Position numbers and translations under genes: made by a program. Shown here piece by piece: positions 30,759 to 40,954 of a stretch of 64,000 bases of DNA (the first letter of the stretch is position 1; every line of letters begins with the position of its first letter). The notes below the pieces were generated by a model, which ran no database searches, was not told where the DNA came from, and saw only the letters and a program-made list of their open reading frames with translations. The stretch comes from Enterobacter sp. R4-368 (lineage in GTDB: Bacteria > Pseudomonadota > Gammaproteobacteria > Enterobacterales > Enterobacteriaceae): the NCBI RefSeq assembly GCF_000410515.1, contig NC_021500.1:2108001-2172000 (forward strand), in the 5' to 3' direction.

Positions 30759-32735
30759 TTATTCGTCTTCCAGATAGGTGTAGCCGTAAAGCCCGGCTTC
30801 GAACTCTTCGAGGAACTGCTGTTGCAGCGTCTCATCAAGCCCGGTCTGTTTCACCTGATCGCGGAACTGCGTCAGCAGCGTGTTCGGATCGAGCTGCACG
30901 TACTGCAGCATATCCGCCACGGTGTCGCCTTCATCAGAAAGCTCCACTTCAACGCTACCATCCGGGAAGACAAACACGTCCACCGCTTCGGTATCGCCGA
31001 ACAAGTTATGCATGTTACCAAGGATCTCCTGGTAAGCACCGACCATAAAGAAGCCCAGCATCGGCGGGTTCTCCGGATCGTATTCCGGCATCGGCATGGT
31101 GGTCGCAATCCCGTCGCCATCCACGTAGTGATCGATAGCGCCATCGGAATCACAGGTGATATCCAGCAGCACCGCACGACGTTCCGGGGCATGGTTCAAC
31201 CCTTCCAGCGGCAGAACCGGGAAAAGTTGATCGATCCCCCACGCATCCGGCATCGACTGGAACAGCGAGAAGTTGACGTACATTTTGTCCGCCATGCGCT
31301 CCTGCAACTCATCAATGATCGGACGATGCGCGCGGTTGCTCGGATCGAGTTGCTTCTGCACTTCGTGGCACATATTCAGATAAAGCTGCTCAGCCCACGC
31401 GCGCTCTTGCAAACTGAACGTGCCGGAGGAGTAACCGACATGGATATCGTGCAGATCCATCTGGCTGTCGTGCAGCCATTCGCGTAGCGAACGGCGGGTA
31501 CCCGGTTCATGCATCTCCTGCCAGGTTTCCCACATGCTCTGCAATGCGCGCGGCGCGTCTTCAGCCGGTGGCGTCGCTGGCGTGTACTCGTTACGCTCAA
31601 CGCCAATAATGTTGGAAACCAGCACGGTATGGTGCGCGGTGACGGCACGGCCAGACTCGGTGATCACCGTCGGGTGCGGCAGACCGTGCTCTTCACAAGC
31701 ATCGCCAATCGCCCAAATGATGTTGTTGGCGTATTCATTCAGGCCATAGTTGACTGAACAATCGGACTGGGAACGCGTACCTTCATAGTCCACGCCAAGG
31801 CCGCCGCCCACGTCAAAGCACTGAATATTGACGCCAAGTTTATGCAGCTCAACATAGAAGCGCGCCGATTCGCGCACGCCAGTGGCGATATCACGAATGT
31901 TCGCCATCTGCGAACCGAGGTGGAAATGCAGCAGTTGAATGCTGTCTAAGCGTCCGCGCTCACGCAGAATTTCCACCAGTTGCAGTACCTGGGTCGCCGC
32001 CAGACCGAATTTGGATTTTTCGCCACCGGAGGACTGCCATTTACCGGAACCCTGCGATGCCAGACGCGCACGCACGCCAAGACGCGGTACCACGTTCAGG
32101 CGCTCGGCTTCTTCCAGCACAATGGCGATTTCGGTCATTTTCTCAATCACCAGATAGACCTTATGGCCCATCTTTTCGCCAATCAGCGCGAGGCGAATGT
32201 ATTCACGGTCTTTATAACCATTACACACAATCACCGAACGGGTCATGCCCGCATGCGCCAGAACCGCCATCAGTTCCGCTTTGGAGCCCGCTTCCAGCCC
32301 CAGCGGTTCGCCGGAATGGATCAGGGACTCAATCACGCGGCGATGCTGGTTCACCTTGATCGGGTAAACGAGGAAATAGTCACCGTTGTACCCGTAGGAT
32401 TCACGCGCACGTTTGAAAGCGGCGTTAATCGAACGCAGACGGTGTTGCAGGATCTGCGGGAAACAGAACAGCGCGGGCAGACGTTGCCCCTGCGCTTCAC
32501 GCGCTTTTACCAGCTGCGCCAGGTCGACACGGGCTTGTGGGACGTCCGGATCCGGGCAAACGCTGATATGGCCCAGCTCGTTGACGTCGTAGTAATTATT
32601 GCCCCACCAGGCAATGTTATAAGTACGAAGCATCTTGCTGGCTTCCTGGGAGCTCATCGCAACCTCCTGCATGGAACGTAGTACACCTTGTTCGCCTGCT
32701 GACGAAGGCGAAACCGAAGACATGTCGTCAGACAT
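30759..32735 (-). CDS. speA: Biosynthetic arginine decarboxylase SpeA
   Basis: SpeA decarboxylates arginine to agmatine, the first step of the arginine route to putrescine; it needs PLP and Mg. It is 658 residues, identical in length to E. coli SpeA. The PLP Lys127 lies in [13 protein letters not shown], and the motifs HLGSQ and [13 protein letters not shown] of the alanine-racemase-like barrel are present. ATG 32735 ([16 protein letters not shown]) is chosen; the first four in-frame codons upstream are not conserved. Just upstream on the same strand is yqgB. speB, usually next to speA in E. coli, should lie at 3' side there but is not here: loiP is the neighbour. Confidence 0.97.
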   Translation of the reverse strand: MSDDMSSVSPSSAGEQGVLRSMQEVAMSSQEASKMLRTYNIAWWGNNYYDVNELGHISVCPDPDVPQARVDLAQLVKAREAQGQRLPALFCFPQILQHRLRSINAAFKRARESYGYNGDYFLVYPIKVNQHRRVIESLIHSGEPLGLEAGSKAELMAVLAHAGMTRSVIVCNGYKDREYIRLALIGEKMGHKVYLVIEKMTEIAIVLEEAERLNVVPRLGVRARLASQGSGKWQSSGGEKSKFGLAATQVLQLVEILRERGRLDSIQLLHFHLGSQMANIRDIATGVRESARFYVELHKLGVNIQCFDVGGGLGVDYEGTRSQSDCSVNYGLNEYANNIIWAIGDACEEHGLPHPTVITESGRAVTAHHTVLVSNIIGVERNEYTPATPPAEDAPRALQSMWETWQEMHEPGTRRSLREWLHDSQMDLHDIHVGYSSGTFSLQERAWAEQLYLNMCHEVQKQLDPSNRAHRPIIDELQERMADKMYVNFSLFQSMPDAWGIDQLFPVLPLEGLNHAPERRAVLLDITCDSDGAIDHYVDGDGIATTMPMPEYDPENPPMLGFFMVGAYQEILGNMHNLFGDTEAVDVFVFPDGSVEVELSDEGDTVADMLQYVQLDPNTLLTQFRDQVKQTGLDETLQQQFLEEFEAGLYGYTYLEDE

Positions 32736-32743
32736 AACGAACC

Positions 32744-32926
32744 TCAATAGATGAAAGTGTATACCCTGTGCACATCACGACGCCCAAAGGCGGCCGCGCG
32801 AAAATGCATACGGATAAAATAGTTGACTACTATCGCAGTGACACATAGCGATAACAACCCATAAACAGCCTGACTTTTCAGCGCAATATGCTGAAGCACC
32901 GACTGCGCGACCGGTTTCTTATTCAT
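32744..32926 (-). CDS. yqgB: YqgB, small acid-stress-linked protein upstream of speA
   Basis: This is a 60-residue frame whose start (MNKKPVAQ) and middle (VYGLLS, then AIVVNYF) align with the 43-residue E. coli YqgB (KKKPVAQ, AYGLLS, AIVVNCF). The C-terminal 17 or so residues (rich in Arg and Phe) extend past the E. coli end. It lies eight bases before the speA start on the same strand, so it is probably co-transcribed as a leader gene of speA. Function unknown; in E. coli it is listed among acid-responsive small proteins. Its conservation here supports a real coding gene. Confidence 0.75.
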   Translation of the reverse strand: MNKKPVAQSVLQHIALKSQAVYGLLSLCVTAIVVNYFIRMHFRAAAFGRRDVHRVYTFIY

Positions 32927-33601
32927 ATCATTGTAAAACACGTATCGGGACTCGAGTATGACAGCCCGGCGAAACCACGAGAAAACCCCTGATCTAACAG
33001 GAGAGCCCTTGTTCAGTTATCACAATGCCTTACCGGCTCTGGAGTCCTGAGAAGCGCCGAAATGGGTATAACATCGGCAGGTTTGCAGATTTGAAATGCA
33101 GGTTGCGGGGAATAAACGCACGTCAGAACGACGCGACAGGTCCTGTAGAAAACAGCGCTTCATTATCTCTTATCACCTCCACGCAAGCCGTTAAGACCCG
33201 CGACAAGCCAAAGCCATTAAATTCACTGCTTAACCCGGCTGGAAGTGGCGACACAGCGTTTCTGCCGTGCGCTTTTTTAATGAGCCGCGCGCGGCGTTTT
33301 ATACCGAGAACGGGGTGAAAATGCAAAATAAAAAAGCTGTGTTTGCCGCATTGCCAGGAAAATTTTCCGTCACTATTTGTGACAGGATGTGGCGAGCATC
33401 AAAAAACGCTGGCAATAGGGTCAAGAATTAACCTAGAATAGCCATCCAGATGTTAATCCGTCCATACGTGAAGAATGTATGCGCAGACCGATTAACACGC
33501 AGACTTCATGTGTCACCTTCTGCAGTCCGCGTCCGCCAGACGCGAAGACCTCCGGACACAGAATTCGAGCTAACCGTATTACTCCAGGGTGAAAACTTAC
33601 T
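32927..33601. promoter_or_regulatory. Long intergenic region before metK
   Basis: This 675-base gap holds the yqgB/speA and metK promoters. Weak short frames on both strands around 33025-33326 lack ribosome-binding sites and I do not call them. A TAGAAT -10 (33434-33439) with TGGCAA at -35 (33410-33415, 18-base spacer) is a plausible metK promoter, directly followed by met boxes. Confidence 0.5.
33440..33471. promoter_or_regulatory. Four tandem MetJ boxes of metK
   Basis: Four adjoining 8-mers, AGCCATCC, AGATGTTA, ATCCGTCC and ATACGTGA, resemble the MetJ box AGACGTCT. They begin one base after the putative -10, where bound MetJ-SAM would block transcription. MetJ repression of metK is known in E. 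coli, so this closes a feedback loop through SAM, the MetK product. Confidence 0.75.
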
Positions 33602-34756
33602 ATGGCAAAACACCTTTTTACGTCCGAGTCCGTCTCTGAAGGGCATCCTGACAAAATCGCTGACCAAATTTCCGATGCCGTGCTGGACGCTATCCTTGAG
33701 CAGGATCCGAAAGCACGCGTTGCTTGTGAAACCTACGTCAAAACCGGCATGGTACTGGTAGGTGGTGAAATCACCACCAGCGCGTGGGTAGATATCGAAG
33801 AGATCACCCGTAACACCGTCCGTGAAATCGGCTATGTGCATTCTGACATGGGCTTTGACGCGAACTCCTGCGCCGTACTGAGCGCAATTGGTAAACAGTC
33901 TCCGGATATCAACCAGGGTGTTGACCGTGCAGACCCGCTGGAACAGGGCGCTGGCGACCAGGGCCTGATGTTTGGCTATGCGACCAATGAAACCGACGTG
34001 CTGATGCCAGCACCGATCACCTATGCTCACCGTCTGGTTCAGCGCCAGGCTGAAGTGCGTAAAAACGGCACGCTGCCGTGGCTGCGTCCGGACGCGAAAA
34101 GCCAGGTGACGTTCCAGTATGACGACGGCAAAATCGTCGGCATCGACGCGGTAGTTCTGTCTACTCAGCACGCAGAAGAGATCGATCAGAAATCCCTGCA
34201 AGAAGCGGTGATGGAAGAGATCATCAAACCGATCCTGCCGACCGAATGGCTGAACGCCTCAACCAAATTCTTCATCAACCCGACTGGCCGTTTCGTTATC
34301 GGTGGTCCAATGGGCGACTGCGGTCTGACCGGGCGTAAAATCATCGTTGATACCTACGGCGGCATGGCTCGTCACGGTGGCGGTGCATTCTCCGGTAAAG
34401 ATCCATCAAAAGTTGACCGTTCTGCGGCATATGCTGCGCGTTACGTGGCGAAAAACATCGTTGCGGCTGGCCTTGCCGATCGCTGTGAAATCCAGGTTTC
34501 TTACGCTATCGGCGTGGCTGAACCGACCTCCATCATGGTGGAAACGTTCGGTACGGAGAAAATTGCCATCGAACAGCTGACGCTGCTGGTGCGCGAGTTC
34601 TTCGATCTGCGTCCGTACGGCCTGATTCAGATGCTGGATCTGCTGCATCCGATCTACAAACAAACCGCCGCATACGGTCACTTTGGTCGTGAAACTTTCC
34701 CATGGGAAAAAACCGACAAAGCGGCGCTGCTGCGTGAAGCAGCCGGTCTGGAATAA
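33602..34756 (+). CDS. metK: S-adenosylmethionine synthetase
   Basis: MetK makes SAM from methionine and ATP and is essential. It is 384 residues as in E. coli. The N-terminal [16 protein letters not shown] holds the ATP-binding His and Asp; [12 protein letters not shown] is the flexible gate motif and [19 protein letters not shown] the phosphate-binding P-loop. The ATG follows a region TTACT-poor ribosome-binding site (GTGAAAACTTACT) as in E. coli. It is a single gene with MetJ boxes upstream and its own terminator. Confidence 0.98.
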   Translation: MAKHLFTSESVSEGHPDKIADQISDAVLDAILEQDPKARVACETYVKTGMVLVGGEITTSAWVDIEEITRNTVREIGYVHSDMGFDANSCAVLSAIGKQSPDINQGVDRADPLEQGAGDQGLMFGYATNETDVLMPAPITYAHRLVQRQAEVRKNGTLPWLRPDAKSQVTFQYDDGKIVGIDAVVLSTQHAEEIDQKSLQEAVMEEIIKPILPTEWLNASTKFFINPTGRFVIGGPMGDCGLTGRKIIVDTYGGMARHGGGAFSGKDPSKVDRSAAYAARYVAKNIVAAGLADRCEIQVSYAIGVAEPTSIMVETFGTEKIAIEQLTLLVREFFDLRPYGLIQMLDLLHPIYKQTAAYGHFGRETFPWEKTDKAALLREAAGLE

Positions 34757-34778
34757 TTCTCTGACCGCGTTGCCGTTC

Positions 34779-34809
34779 AGGCCAGCCTTGTGCTGGCCTT
34801 TTTATTTTT
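34779..34809 (+). terminator. Intrinsic terminator of metK
   Basis: AGGCCAGC pairs with GCTGGCCT over a CTTGT loop and is followed by TTTTATTTTT, 23 bases past the metK stop. Confidence 0.92.
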
Positions 34810-34876
34810 GACACCTGTTCATTCCGCCGCGATTTTTTCCAGCGCCTATACTCACTTATCCCGCACCGCACTTATC

Positions 34877-34891
34877 TGAAAGCGATTACAC
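34877..34891. promoter_or_regulatory. Distal gal-type operator upstream of galP
   Basis: TGAAAGCGATTACAC fits the GalR/GalS operator pattern (GTGnAAnCGnTTnCAC) in its right half exactly. It lies about 183 bases upstream of a second operator at 35060, which would allow looping as at the gal operon. Confidence 0.5.
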
Positions 34892-35059
34892 CGCTGCGCT
34901 TCGCTGATTTTTCAGACTTTTCCTTTTGAAAAACGAACATAACATGACTGTTACATTCCGTTTCGGTTTAGTCTGAAACTCACCGCGCCCCCTCTCCTTT
35001 ACCGCCCAACAATTCTATAATAATTAACACTTTTATTTACATTGACGGCCTTATTGCAA

Positions 35060-35074
35060 TGTAACCGATTACAC
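35060..35074. promoter_or_regulatory. Proximal GalR/GalS operator of galP
   Basis: TGTAACCGATTACAC is a near-palindromic gal operator placed four bases before a CRP site. GalR/GalS repression and CRP activation of galP are known in E. coli. Confidence 0.75.
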
Positions 35075-35077
35075 TCA

Positions 35078-35093
35078 TGTGATGTAAATCACG
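35078..35093. promoter_or_regulatory. CRP site of galP
   Basis: TGTGATGTAAATCACG has the TGTGA-N6-TCACA core with one mismatch at the end. It lies 66 bases before the galP start and beside the gal operator, so cAMP-CRP activation and galactose repression meet here. Confidence 0.8.
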
Positions 35094-35158
35094 TATTTTT
35101 AGAGATGAGTGGCCTACCTTTTACATCGAAAAAACCAATGACATGAATGGAGGGCATA

Positions 35159-36553
35159 ATGCCTGACAATAAAAAACAGGGGTATTCAAACAAGGCAATG
35201 ACCTTCTTTGTTTGTTTCCTCGCTGCACTGGCAGGACTGCTTTTTGGCCTGGATATTGGGGTAATCGCTGGTGCGTTGCCCTTTATTACCAAAGATTTTC
35301 AGATTAGCGCACACACGCAGGAGTGGGTGGTCAGCTCAATGATGTTCGGTGCCGCCGTCGGCGCCGTCGGCAGCGGCTGGCTCTCCTGGCGCCTCGGGCG
35401 TAAAAAAAGCCTGATGATTGGCGCGATCTTGTTTGTCATCGGTTCGCTCTGTTCTGCGGCCGCACCAAACGTGGAAGTGCTGATTATTTCCCGCGTACTG
35501 CTCGGTCTGGCGGTTGGTATTGCCTCTTATACCGCGCCGCTGTATCTCTCTGAAATCGCGCCGGAAAAAATTCGCGGCAGCATGATTTCCATGTATCAGT
35601 TGATGATCACTATCGGGATTCTGGGCGCTTATCTCTCTGACACCGCGTTCAGCTATAGCGGCGCATGGCGCTGGATGCTGGGCGTTATCATCATTCCGGC
35701 GATTTTGCTGCTGATTGGCGTGTTCTTCCTGCCGGACAGCCCGCGCTGGTTTGCCGCCAAGCGCCGCTTCCATGACGCCGAACGCGTGTTGTTGCGCCTG
35801 CGCGATACCAGCGCCGAAGCGAAAAACGAGCTGGAAGAGATCCGCGAAAGCCTGCAGGTAAAACAGACCGGCTGGGCGTTGTTCAAAGAGAACAGCAACT
35901 TCCGCCGCGCGGTGTTCCTTGGCGTGTTGTTGCAGGTGATGCAGCAGTTCACCGGGATGAACGTCATCATGTATTACGCGCCGAAGATCTTTGAACTGGC
36001 GGGCTACACCAATACCACTGAGCAGATGTGGGGCACGGTGATCGTCGGTCTGACTAACGTACTGGCGACCTTTATTGCCATCGGTCTTGTCGATCGCTGG
36101 GGACGCAAACCCACGCTGGTGCTGGGCTTCCTGGTGATGGCGGCTGGTATGGGCATTTTGGGTACCATGCTGCATCTGGGTATCCATTCGCCATCGGCAC
36201 AATACTTTGCTGTCGCCATGTTGCTGATGTTTATTGTTGGCTTTGCCATGAGTGCCGGTCCGTTGATTTGGGTACTGTGTTCCGAAATTCAGCCGCTGAA
36301 AGGCCGCGACTTCGGTATCACCTGCTCCACCGCGACCAACTGGATTGCCAACATGATTGTCGGCGCAACCTTCCTGACCATGCTGAACACGCTGGGCAAC
36401 GCCAACACCTTCTGGGTCTACGGCGGTCTGAACGTCTTGTTCATCGTGCTGACGCTGTGGCTGGTGCCGGAAACCAAACATGTTTCGCTGGAGCACATTG
36501 AGCGTAACCTGATGCGTGGCCGCCCGCTGCGCGAAATTGGTTCTCACAACTAA
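35159..36553 (+). CDS. galP: Galactose/H+ symporter GalP
   Basis: GalP imports galactose, and also glucose, with protons; it is a major-facilitator sugar porter. It is 464 residues with 12 hydrophobic segments. Family signatures are present: GFDIG-like [15 protein letters not shown] in TM1, RLGRKK after TM2, the DSPRWF motif before the central loop, [14 protein letters not shown] in TM7, DRWGRKP after TM8 and PETKH at the end. ATG 35159 ([14 protein letters not shown]) follows GGAGGGC and matches E. coli; four earlier codons are not used. It carries its own control region and terminator. Confidence 0.97.
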   Translation: MPDNKKQGYSNKAMTFFVCFLAALAGLLFGLDIGVIAGALPFITKDFQISAHTQEWVVSSMMFGAAVGAVGSGWLSWRLGRKKSLMIGAILFVIGSLCSAAAPNVEVLIISRVLLGLAVGIASYTAPLYLSEIAPEKIRGSMISMYQLMITIGILGAYLSDTAFSYSGAWRWMLGVIIIPAILLLIGVFFLPDSPRWFAAKRRFHDAERVLLRLRDTSAEAKNELEEIRESLQVKQTGWALFKENSNFRRAVFLGVLLQVMQQFTGMNVIMYYAPKIFELAGYTNTTEQMWGTVIVGLTNVLATFIAIGLVDRWGRKPTLVLGFLVMAAGMGILGTMLHLGIHSPSAQYFAVAMLLMFIVGFAMSAGPLIWVLCSEIQPLKGRDFGITCSTATNWIANMIVGATFLTMLNTLGNANTFWVYGGLNVLFIVLTLWLVPETKHVSLEHIERNLMRGRPLREIGSHN

Positions 36554-36557
36554 CCTT

Positions 36558-36592
36558 AAAGGCTTCCTCTGCGGAGGAAGCCTTTGCTTTTT
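36558..36592 (+). terminator. Intrinsic terminator of galP
   Basis: AAAGGCTTCCTC and GAGGAAGCCTTT form a perfect 12-base stem over TGCG, followed by GCTTTTTG, five bases past the galP stop. Confidence 0.9.
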
Positions 36593-36634
36593 GCCTGTTG
36601 CACTCCTGCCCCGCCCCACCTATTCTCTGCACTT

Positions 36635-37141
36635 ATGAAAACTCCCCGTCTTCCAATCGCTCTTCAGCAAGCCGTGATGCGCAGCCTGCGGGATAAACTC
36701 GCGCAAGCGAACCTGAAACTGGGGCGCAACTACCCGGAACCGAAACTGGTATATCAACAGCGCGGCACGGCGGCAGGCACCGCCTGGCTGGCTGATTACG
36801 AGATCCGACTTAACCCCGTATTGCTACTCGAAAACCAGCAGGCCTTTATTGAAGAGGTGGTTCCTCACGAGCTTGCCCACTTGCTGGTGTGGAAGCACTT
36901 TGGTCGCGTCGCGCCGCACGGTAAAGAGTGGAAGTGGATGATGGAGAGCGTGCTCGGTGTGCCCGCTCGCCGCACACATCAGTTCGAACTGGAATCTGTG
37001 CGGCCCAATACTTTCCCATACCATTGCAAATGCCAGCAGCACCAGTTAACGGTACGGCGACACAATCGCGTGCTGCGCGGCGAGGCGGTTTACCGCTGCG
37101 TACACTGCGGCGAGCCGCTGGCTGCCGGCGCGAGTAACTGA
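36635..37141 (+). CDS. sprT: SprT family zinc protein
   Basis: SprT is a 168-residue cytoplasmic protein of the SprT/Spartan-like zincin family. The HEXXH motif is HELAH at residues 78-82, and a C-terminal zinc ribbon is visible (CKCQ then CVHC). E. coli lists it as a SprT domain protein; the Spartan relatives cleave DNA-protein crosslinks, but the substrate of bacterial SprT is not settled. ATG 36635 ([10 protein letters not shown]) gives the E. coli-like start; the frame extends upstream into the galP terminator with non-conserved sequence. endA follows in the same direction. Confidence 0.93.
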   Translation: MKTPRLPIALQQAVMRSLRDKLAQANLKLGRNYPEPKLVYQQRGTAAGTAWLADYEIRLNPVLLLENQQAFIEEVVPHELAHLLVWKHFGRVAPHGKEWKWMMESVLGVPARRTHQFELESVRPNTFPYHCKCQQHQLTVRRHNRVLRGEAVYRCVHCGEPLAAGASN

Positions 37142-37228
37142 ATCCATTAAGAAGTTTTCCGCGCGAACTGATTGCATCAGGCAACAGCTTCCGCTACGTT
37201 GCGAACTCGTTTTGACAGGGAGTTCGCC

Positions 37229-37927
37229 ATGTTTCGTTTTATCTCACTCTTCTTCGCGCTGATAGCAGTTCCCGCCTTCGCAGCGGACGGTATCAACAGT
37301 TTTGCCCAGGCCAAAGCAGCGGGCGTCAAAATTAACGCCGATGTGCCGGGAGATTTTTACTGCGGCTGTAAAATTAACTGGCAGGGTAAAAAAGGGGTTA
37401 TCGACCTCGCGTCTTGCGGCTATCAGGTGCGTAAAAACGAAAACCGCGCCAGCCGGGTCGAATGGGAACATGTCATGCCCGCCTGGCAGTTCGGCCATCT
37501 GCGCCAGTGCTGGCAGGATGGCGGGCGTAAAAACTGCGCCAACGATCCGGTGTACCGTAAAATCGAAAGCGATATGCACAACCTGCAACCCGCCGTCGGC
37601 GAGGTAAACGGCGATCGCGGCAACTTTATGTACGGTCAATGGAACGGCGGTGAAAGCCAGTATGGCCAGTGCGGCATGAAAATCGATTTCAAAGAAAAAC
37701 TCGCCGAGCCGCCGGAACGCGCTCGCGGTGCGATTGCCCGTACCTATTTCTATATGCGTGACCAGTACCAACTCAGCCTTTCACGCCAGCAAACGCAGCT
37801 TTTCACCGCCTGGGACAAGCTTTATCCGGTAACCGACTGGGAGTGCAAACGTGACGAGCGCATCGCCAACGTGCAGGGCAACCATAACCCTTACGTGCAG
37901 CGCGCTTGCATGGCGCGAAAGAGCTAA
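37229..37927 (+). CDS. endA: DNA-specific endonuclease I
   Basis: EndA is a periplasmic double-strand DNA endonuclease of the beta-beta-alpha-Me (HNH-like) family. The 232-residue precursor has a signal peptide with cleavage after AFA (residue 18). The active-site segment [14 protein letters not shown] carries the catalytic His, and the eight Cys residues spread through the mature protein are consistent with an exported disulfide protein. ATG 37229 follows a GACAGGGAG ribosome-binding site; the upstream 19 in-frame codons are not conserved. It sits between sprT and rsmE, as in E. coli. Confidence 0.96.
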   Translation: MFRFISLFFALIAVPAFAADGINSFAQAKAAGVKINADVPGDFYCGCKINWQGKKGVIDLASCGYQVRKNENRASRVEWEHVMPAWQFGHLRQCWQDGGRKNCANDPVYRKIESDMHNLQPAVGEVNGDRGNFMYGQWNGGESQYGQCGMKIDFKEKLAEPPERARGAIARTYFYMRDQYQLSLSRQQTQLFTAWDKLYPVTDWECKRDERIANVQGNHNPYVQRACMARKS

Positions 37928-38008
37928 CCTACACTAGCGGCATTTGTTACAGTCCGCCCCGCCCGTTAATTCCGGCCGGGGCTGCAACCTAAGCGGATTC
38001 GAAATACC

Positions 38009-38740
38009 ATGCGCATTCCCCGCATCCACCACCCAGAACTTATCCAGCCAGGCCATGATATCGCCCTCAGCGAAGATGCCGCCAACCATGTCGGCCGCGT
38101 GCTGCGTATGGGGCAAGGCCAGGCCATTCAGCTTTTCGACGGCTCCAATCAGGTGTTTGAGGCCGAAATTATCCGCGCCGATAAAAAAAGCGTGGTGGTG
38201 AAAATTCTTGGCAGTGAAGTGGACGATCGTGAATCGCCGCTGCATATTCACCTCGGCCAGGTGATGTCGCGTGGTGAAAAAATGGAATTCACTATCCAGA
38301 AATCGATTGAGCTTGGGGTAAGCCTCATTACGCCACTTTTTTCTGAGCGCTGCGGGGTTAAACTGGATGCTGAACGCCTGAACAAGAAGCTTCAGCAGTG
38401 GCAAAAAATTGCCATTGCCGCTTGTGAACAGTGCGGCCGCAACCGGGTGCCGGAAATACGTCCGGCCATGGATCTCGAAGCCTGGTGCGCCGAAGAGGAA
38501 GCAGGCTTAAAGCTGAACCTGCATCCGCGCGCCAGCCAGAGTATCAACACGCTGCCGCTGCCCGTTGAACGCGTGCGCTTACTGATTGGCCCGGAGGGCG
38601 GGTTATCCGCCGACGAGATTGCGATGACCGCGCGTTATCAGTTCACAGATATTTTGTTAGGCCCCCGTGTGCTACGCACAGAGACTACGGCGCTTACCGC
38701 CATCACCGCGCTTCAGGTGCGCTTCGGCGACCTGGGTTGA
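38009..38740 (+). CDS. rsmE: 16S rRNA m3U1498 methyltransferase RsmE
   Basis: RsmE methylates U1498 of 16S rRNA at N3 and is a SPOUT/trefoil-knot enzyme. It is 243 residues, the usual size. An N-terminal PUA-like domain (residues ~1-70) is followed by the knot domain; SAM-binding motifs [10 protein letters not shown] and [13 protein letters not shown] are at the C-terminus. It starts at ATG 38009 and is followed 13 bases later by gshB, with AAGGAG for gshB just past its stop, so the two are probably co-transcribed. Confidence 0.96.
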   Translation: MRIPRIHHPELIQPGHDIALSEDAANHVGRVLRMGQGQAIQLFDGSNQVFEAEIIRADKKSVVVKILGSEVDDRESPLHIHLGQVMSRGEKMEFTIQKSIELGVSLITPLFSERCGVKLDAERLNKKLQQWQKIAIAACEQCGRNRVPEIRPAMDLEAWCAEEEAGLKLNLHPRASQSINTLPLPVERVRLLIGPEGGLSADEIAMTARYQFTDILLGPRVLRTETTALTAITALQVRFGDLG

Positions 38741-38753
38741 AAGGAGAAGCAGA

Positions 38754-39701
38754 ATGATCAAGCTCGGTATCGTGATGGATCCCATCGCGGACATCAATAT
38801 CAAAAAAGACTCCAGCTTCGCCATGCTGCTGGAAGCTCAGCGCCGCGGCTACGAGCTGCACTATATGGAGATGGCGGATCTTTATCTGATTAACGGTGAA
38901 GCCCGCGCCCGTACCCGCACGTTGTCCGTCGAACACAATTACGACAAATGGTATGAATTCGGCAGCGAACAGGATCTTGCTCTCGCTGAGCTGGACACCA
39001 TCCTGATGCGTAAAGATCCGCCGTTCGATACCGAATATATTTATGCGACGTACATCCTTGAACGCGCGGAAGAAAAAGGCACGCTGATCGTTAACAAGCC
39101 GCAGAGCCTGCGCGACTGCAACGAAAAACTGTTCACCGCCTGGTTCCCGGAGTTAACCCCGGAAACGCTGGTTACGCGCAACAAAGCACAACTGAAAGCC
39201 TTCTGGCAGAAGCACTCCGACATCATTCTTAAGCCGCTGGACGGCATGGGCGGTACCTCAATTTTCCGCGTTAAAGAAGGCGATCCAAACCTCTCGGTTA
39301 TCGCCGAAACGCTCACAGAGCTTGGCAGCCGCTACTGCATGGCGCAAAACTACCTGCCCGCCATCAAAGATGGCGACAAACGTGTGCTGGTCGTTGATGG
39401 CGAACCGGTGCCTTACTGTCTGGCGCGCATTCCGCAGGGCGGTGAAACTCGCGGTAACCTCGCCGCAGGTGGACGCGGCGAACCGCGTCCGTTAAGCGAA
39501 AGCGACTGGGCTATCGCGCGTAAAGTCGCGCCGGTGCTGAAAGCCAAAGGGTTGATCTTTGTCGGACTGGATATTATCGGCGATCGCCTGACTGAAATTA
39601 ACGTCACCAGCCCAACCTGCATTCGCGAAATCGAAGCGGAATTCCCGATCTCCATTACCGGTATGTTGATGGACGCTATCGAGAAACGCCTCGGAAAATA
39701 A
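38754..39701 (+). CDS. gshB: Glutathione synthetase
   Basis: GshB joins gamma-glutamylcysteine and glycine with ATP to make glutathione; it belongs to the ATP-grasp superfamily. It is 315 residues as in E. coli. Visible motifs are the N-terminal IKLGIVMDPI, the phosphate-clamp loop KPLDGMGGTSIFR, and the C-terminal EINVTSPTCIREIE with Mg-binding Glu and Asn. ATG 38754 with AAGGAGAAGCAG upstream is clear; an overlapping longer frame into rsmE is not used. It lies in the conserved rsmE-gshB-yqgE-ruvX order. Confidence 0.97.
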   Translation: MIKLGIVMDPIADINIKKDSSFAMLLEAQRRGYELHYMEMADLYLINGEARARTRTLSVEHNYDKWYEFGSEQDLALAELDTILMRKDPPFDTEYIYATYILERAEEKGTLIVNKPQSLRDCNEKLFTAWFPELTPETLVTRNKAQLKAFWQKHSDIILKPLDGMGGTSIFRVKEGDPNLSVIAETLTELGSRYCMAQNYLPAIKDGDKRVLVVDGEPVPYCLARIPQGGETRGNLAAGGRGEPRPLSESDWAIARKVAPVLKAKGLIFVGLDIIGDRLTEINVTSPTCIREIEAEFPISITGMLMDAIEKRLGK

Positions 39702-39821
39702 CTGTCATAGAAAGGTGCGGGACGGATCCCGCCCCTCGCCAGCTTTGGCTAGTGACAGCACTCCGCTTTCCCCCCATACTAGGCTGTCGCTTTTTTGAAC
39801 CAGGAAACAGAACCTCTGACA

Positions 39822-40385
39822 ATGAATTTACAGCATCACTTTCTTATTGCCATGCCTGCTCTTCAGGATCCCCTCTTTCGTCGCTCCGTGGTTTACATTT
39901 GCGAGTACAACGATGAAGGTGCGATGGGGCTGATTATTAATAAGCCTCTGGAAAACCTGAAAGTGGAAGGTGTTCTGGAAAAACTCAAAATCCAGCCCAC
40001 AGAACGCGATCCGGCAATCCGCCTGGATAAACCGGTGCTGCTTGGCGGCCCGCTGGCTGAAGATCGCGGTTTTATTCTGCACACGCCACCAGCGGCATTC
40101 TCGTCGAGCATTCGCGTGTCGGATAACACCGTGATCACCACCTCGCGCGATGTGCTGGAGACGCTTGGCACGGCAGAGCAACCGAGCGAAGTGCTGGTAG
40201 CGCTGGGTTATGCCTCGTGGGAGAAAGGGCAGCTTGAGGAGGAGATCCTTGATAATGCCTGGCTCACTGCGCCTGCGGATCTCAACATTCTGTTTAAAAC
40301 GCCGATCGCCGATCGCTGGCGTGAAGCGGCCAAACTTATCGGTATCGATATCTCTACCATGCCTGGCGTGGCAGGGCACGCCTGA
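39822..40385 (+). CDS. yqgE: YqgE, UPF0301/AlgH-like protein
   Basis: A 187-residue protein of the YqgE/AlgH family (UPF0301), full length. The family features [31 protein letters not shown] and [15 protein letters not shown] are all present. The role is not firmly known. The ATG at 39822 ([12 protein letters not shown]) is the E. coli start; nine in-frame codons upstream are not conserved. Its stop overlaps the ruvX start (TGATG), and this translational coupling is conserved in many gammaproteobacteria, suggesting related work with RuvX. Confidence 0.95.
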   Translation: MNLQHHFLIAMPALQDPLFRRSVVYICEYNDEGAMGLIINKPLENLKVEGVLEKLKIQPTERDPAIRLDKPVLLGGPLAEDRGFILHTPPAAFSSSIRVSDNTVITTSRDVLETLGTAEQPSEVLVALGYASWEKGQLEEEILDNAWLTAPADLNILFKTPIADRWREAAKLIGIDISTMPGVAGHA

Positions 40386-40801
40386 TGAGCGGAACCCTGT
40401 TAGCCTTTGATTTCGGTACCAAAAGCATTGGCGTTGCCATCGGGCAGCGTATCACGGGCACCGCTCGCCCACTCAGCGCGCTGAAAGCGCAGGACGGCAC
40501 ACCGGACTGGAAGCTTATCGAAAAGCTGTTAAAAGAGTGGCAGCCCGAGTCTGTCATTGTGGGTTTGCCGTTGAATATGGACGGCACCGAGCAACCCCTC
40601 ACCGCCCGTGCCCGTAACTTTGCCAACAAAGTTCATGGCCGTTTTGGCGTGCAGGTGACGCTGCATGATGAGCGCTTAAGCACCGTAGAAGCCCGCGCCG
40701 GGCTGTTTGAACGCGGCGGTTTTCGCGCGCTCGACAAAGGAAGTGTCGATTCCGCTTCCGCAGTCATCATCCTTGAGAGCTACTTCGAACAACATTTCTG
40801 A
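40385..40801 (+). CDS. ruvX: RuvX/YqgF, RNase H-fold nuclease for 16S rRNA 5' processing
   Basis: YqgF/RuvX is an essential RNase H-like nuclease implicated in 16S rRNA 5'-end maturation and, in some bacteria, Holliday junction cleavage. It is 138 residues as in E. coli. Catalytic motifs are [10 protein letters not shown] at the N-terminus (Asp), VGLPLNMDG, and DERLSTVEA (Asp and Glu). It shares one base with the yqgE stop and ends the rsmE-gshB-yqgE-ruvX run. In E. coli yggR follows; here a regulator and an oxidoreductase are inserted in between. Confidence 0.96.
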   Translation: MSGTLLAFDFGTKSIGVAIGQRITGTARPLSALKAQDGTPDWKLIEKLLKEWQPESVIVGLPLNMDGTEQPLTARARNFANKVHGRFGVQVTLHDERLSTVEARAGLFERGGFRALDKGSVDSASAVIILESYFEQHF

Positions 40802-40841
40802 ACCTGTCCCGACCAGCCGTTCTCCCTGTTCCTGACCCAAC

Positions 40842-40868
40842 GAAAGCCGCGACCTGTTCGCGGCTTTC
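40842..40868 (+). terminator. Hairpin after ruvX
   Basis: GAAAGCCGCGA and TCGCGGCTTTC form an 11-base perfect stem over CCTGT, 41 bases past ruvX. The following sequence TGCCG is not T-rich beyond the stem's own TTTC. Confidence 0.65.
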
Positions 40869-40954
40869 TGCCGATCGTTCTCACAGTTTCTGGCTATGCT
40901 TTTTGCATTTCATCGCGTGTTTCTATAAAAGAAACATAATGGCGTTAGCCAGCG

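Noticed and set aside
33025-33326. Opposing 97- and 67-codon frames in the metK upstream region
   Set aside because: Neither has a ribosome-binding site or a recognisable family, and they overlap each other antisense. E. coli lists small genes of doubtful status here, and I cannot confirm homology from memory.
35336-36619. 427-codon minus-strand frame opposite galP
   Set aside because: Antisense to 12 membrane helices; translation is Gln/His/Arg-rich without hydrophobic segments or motifs.
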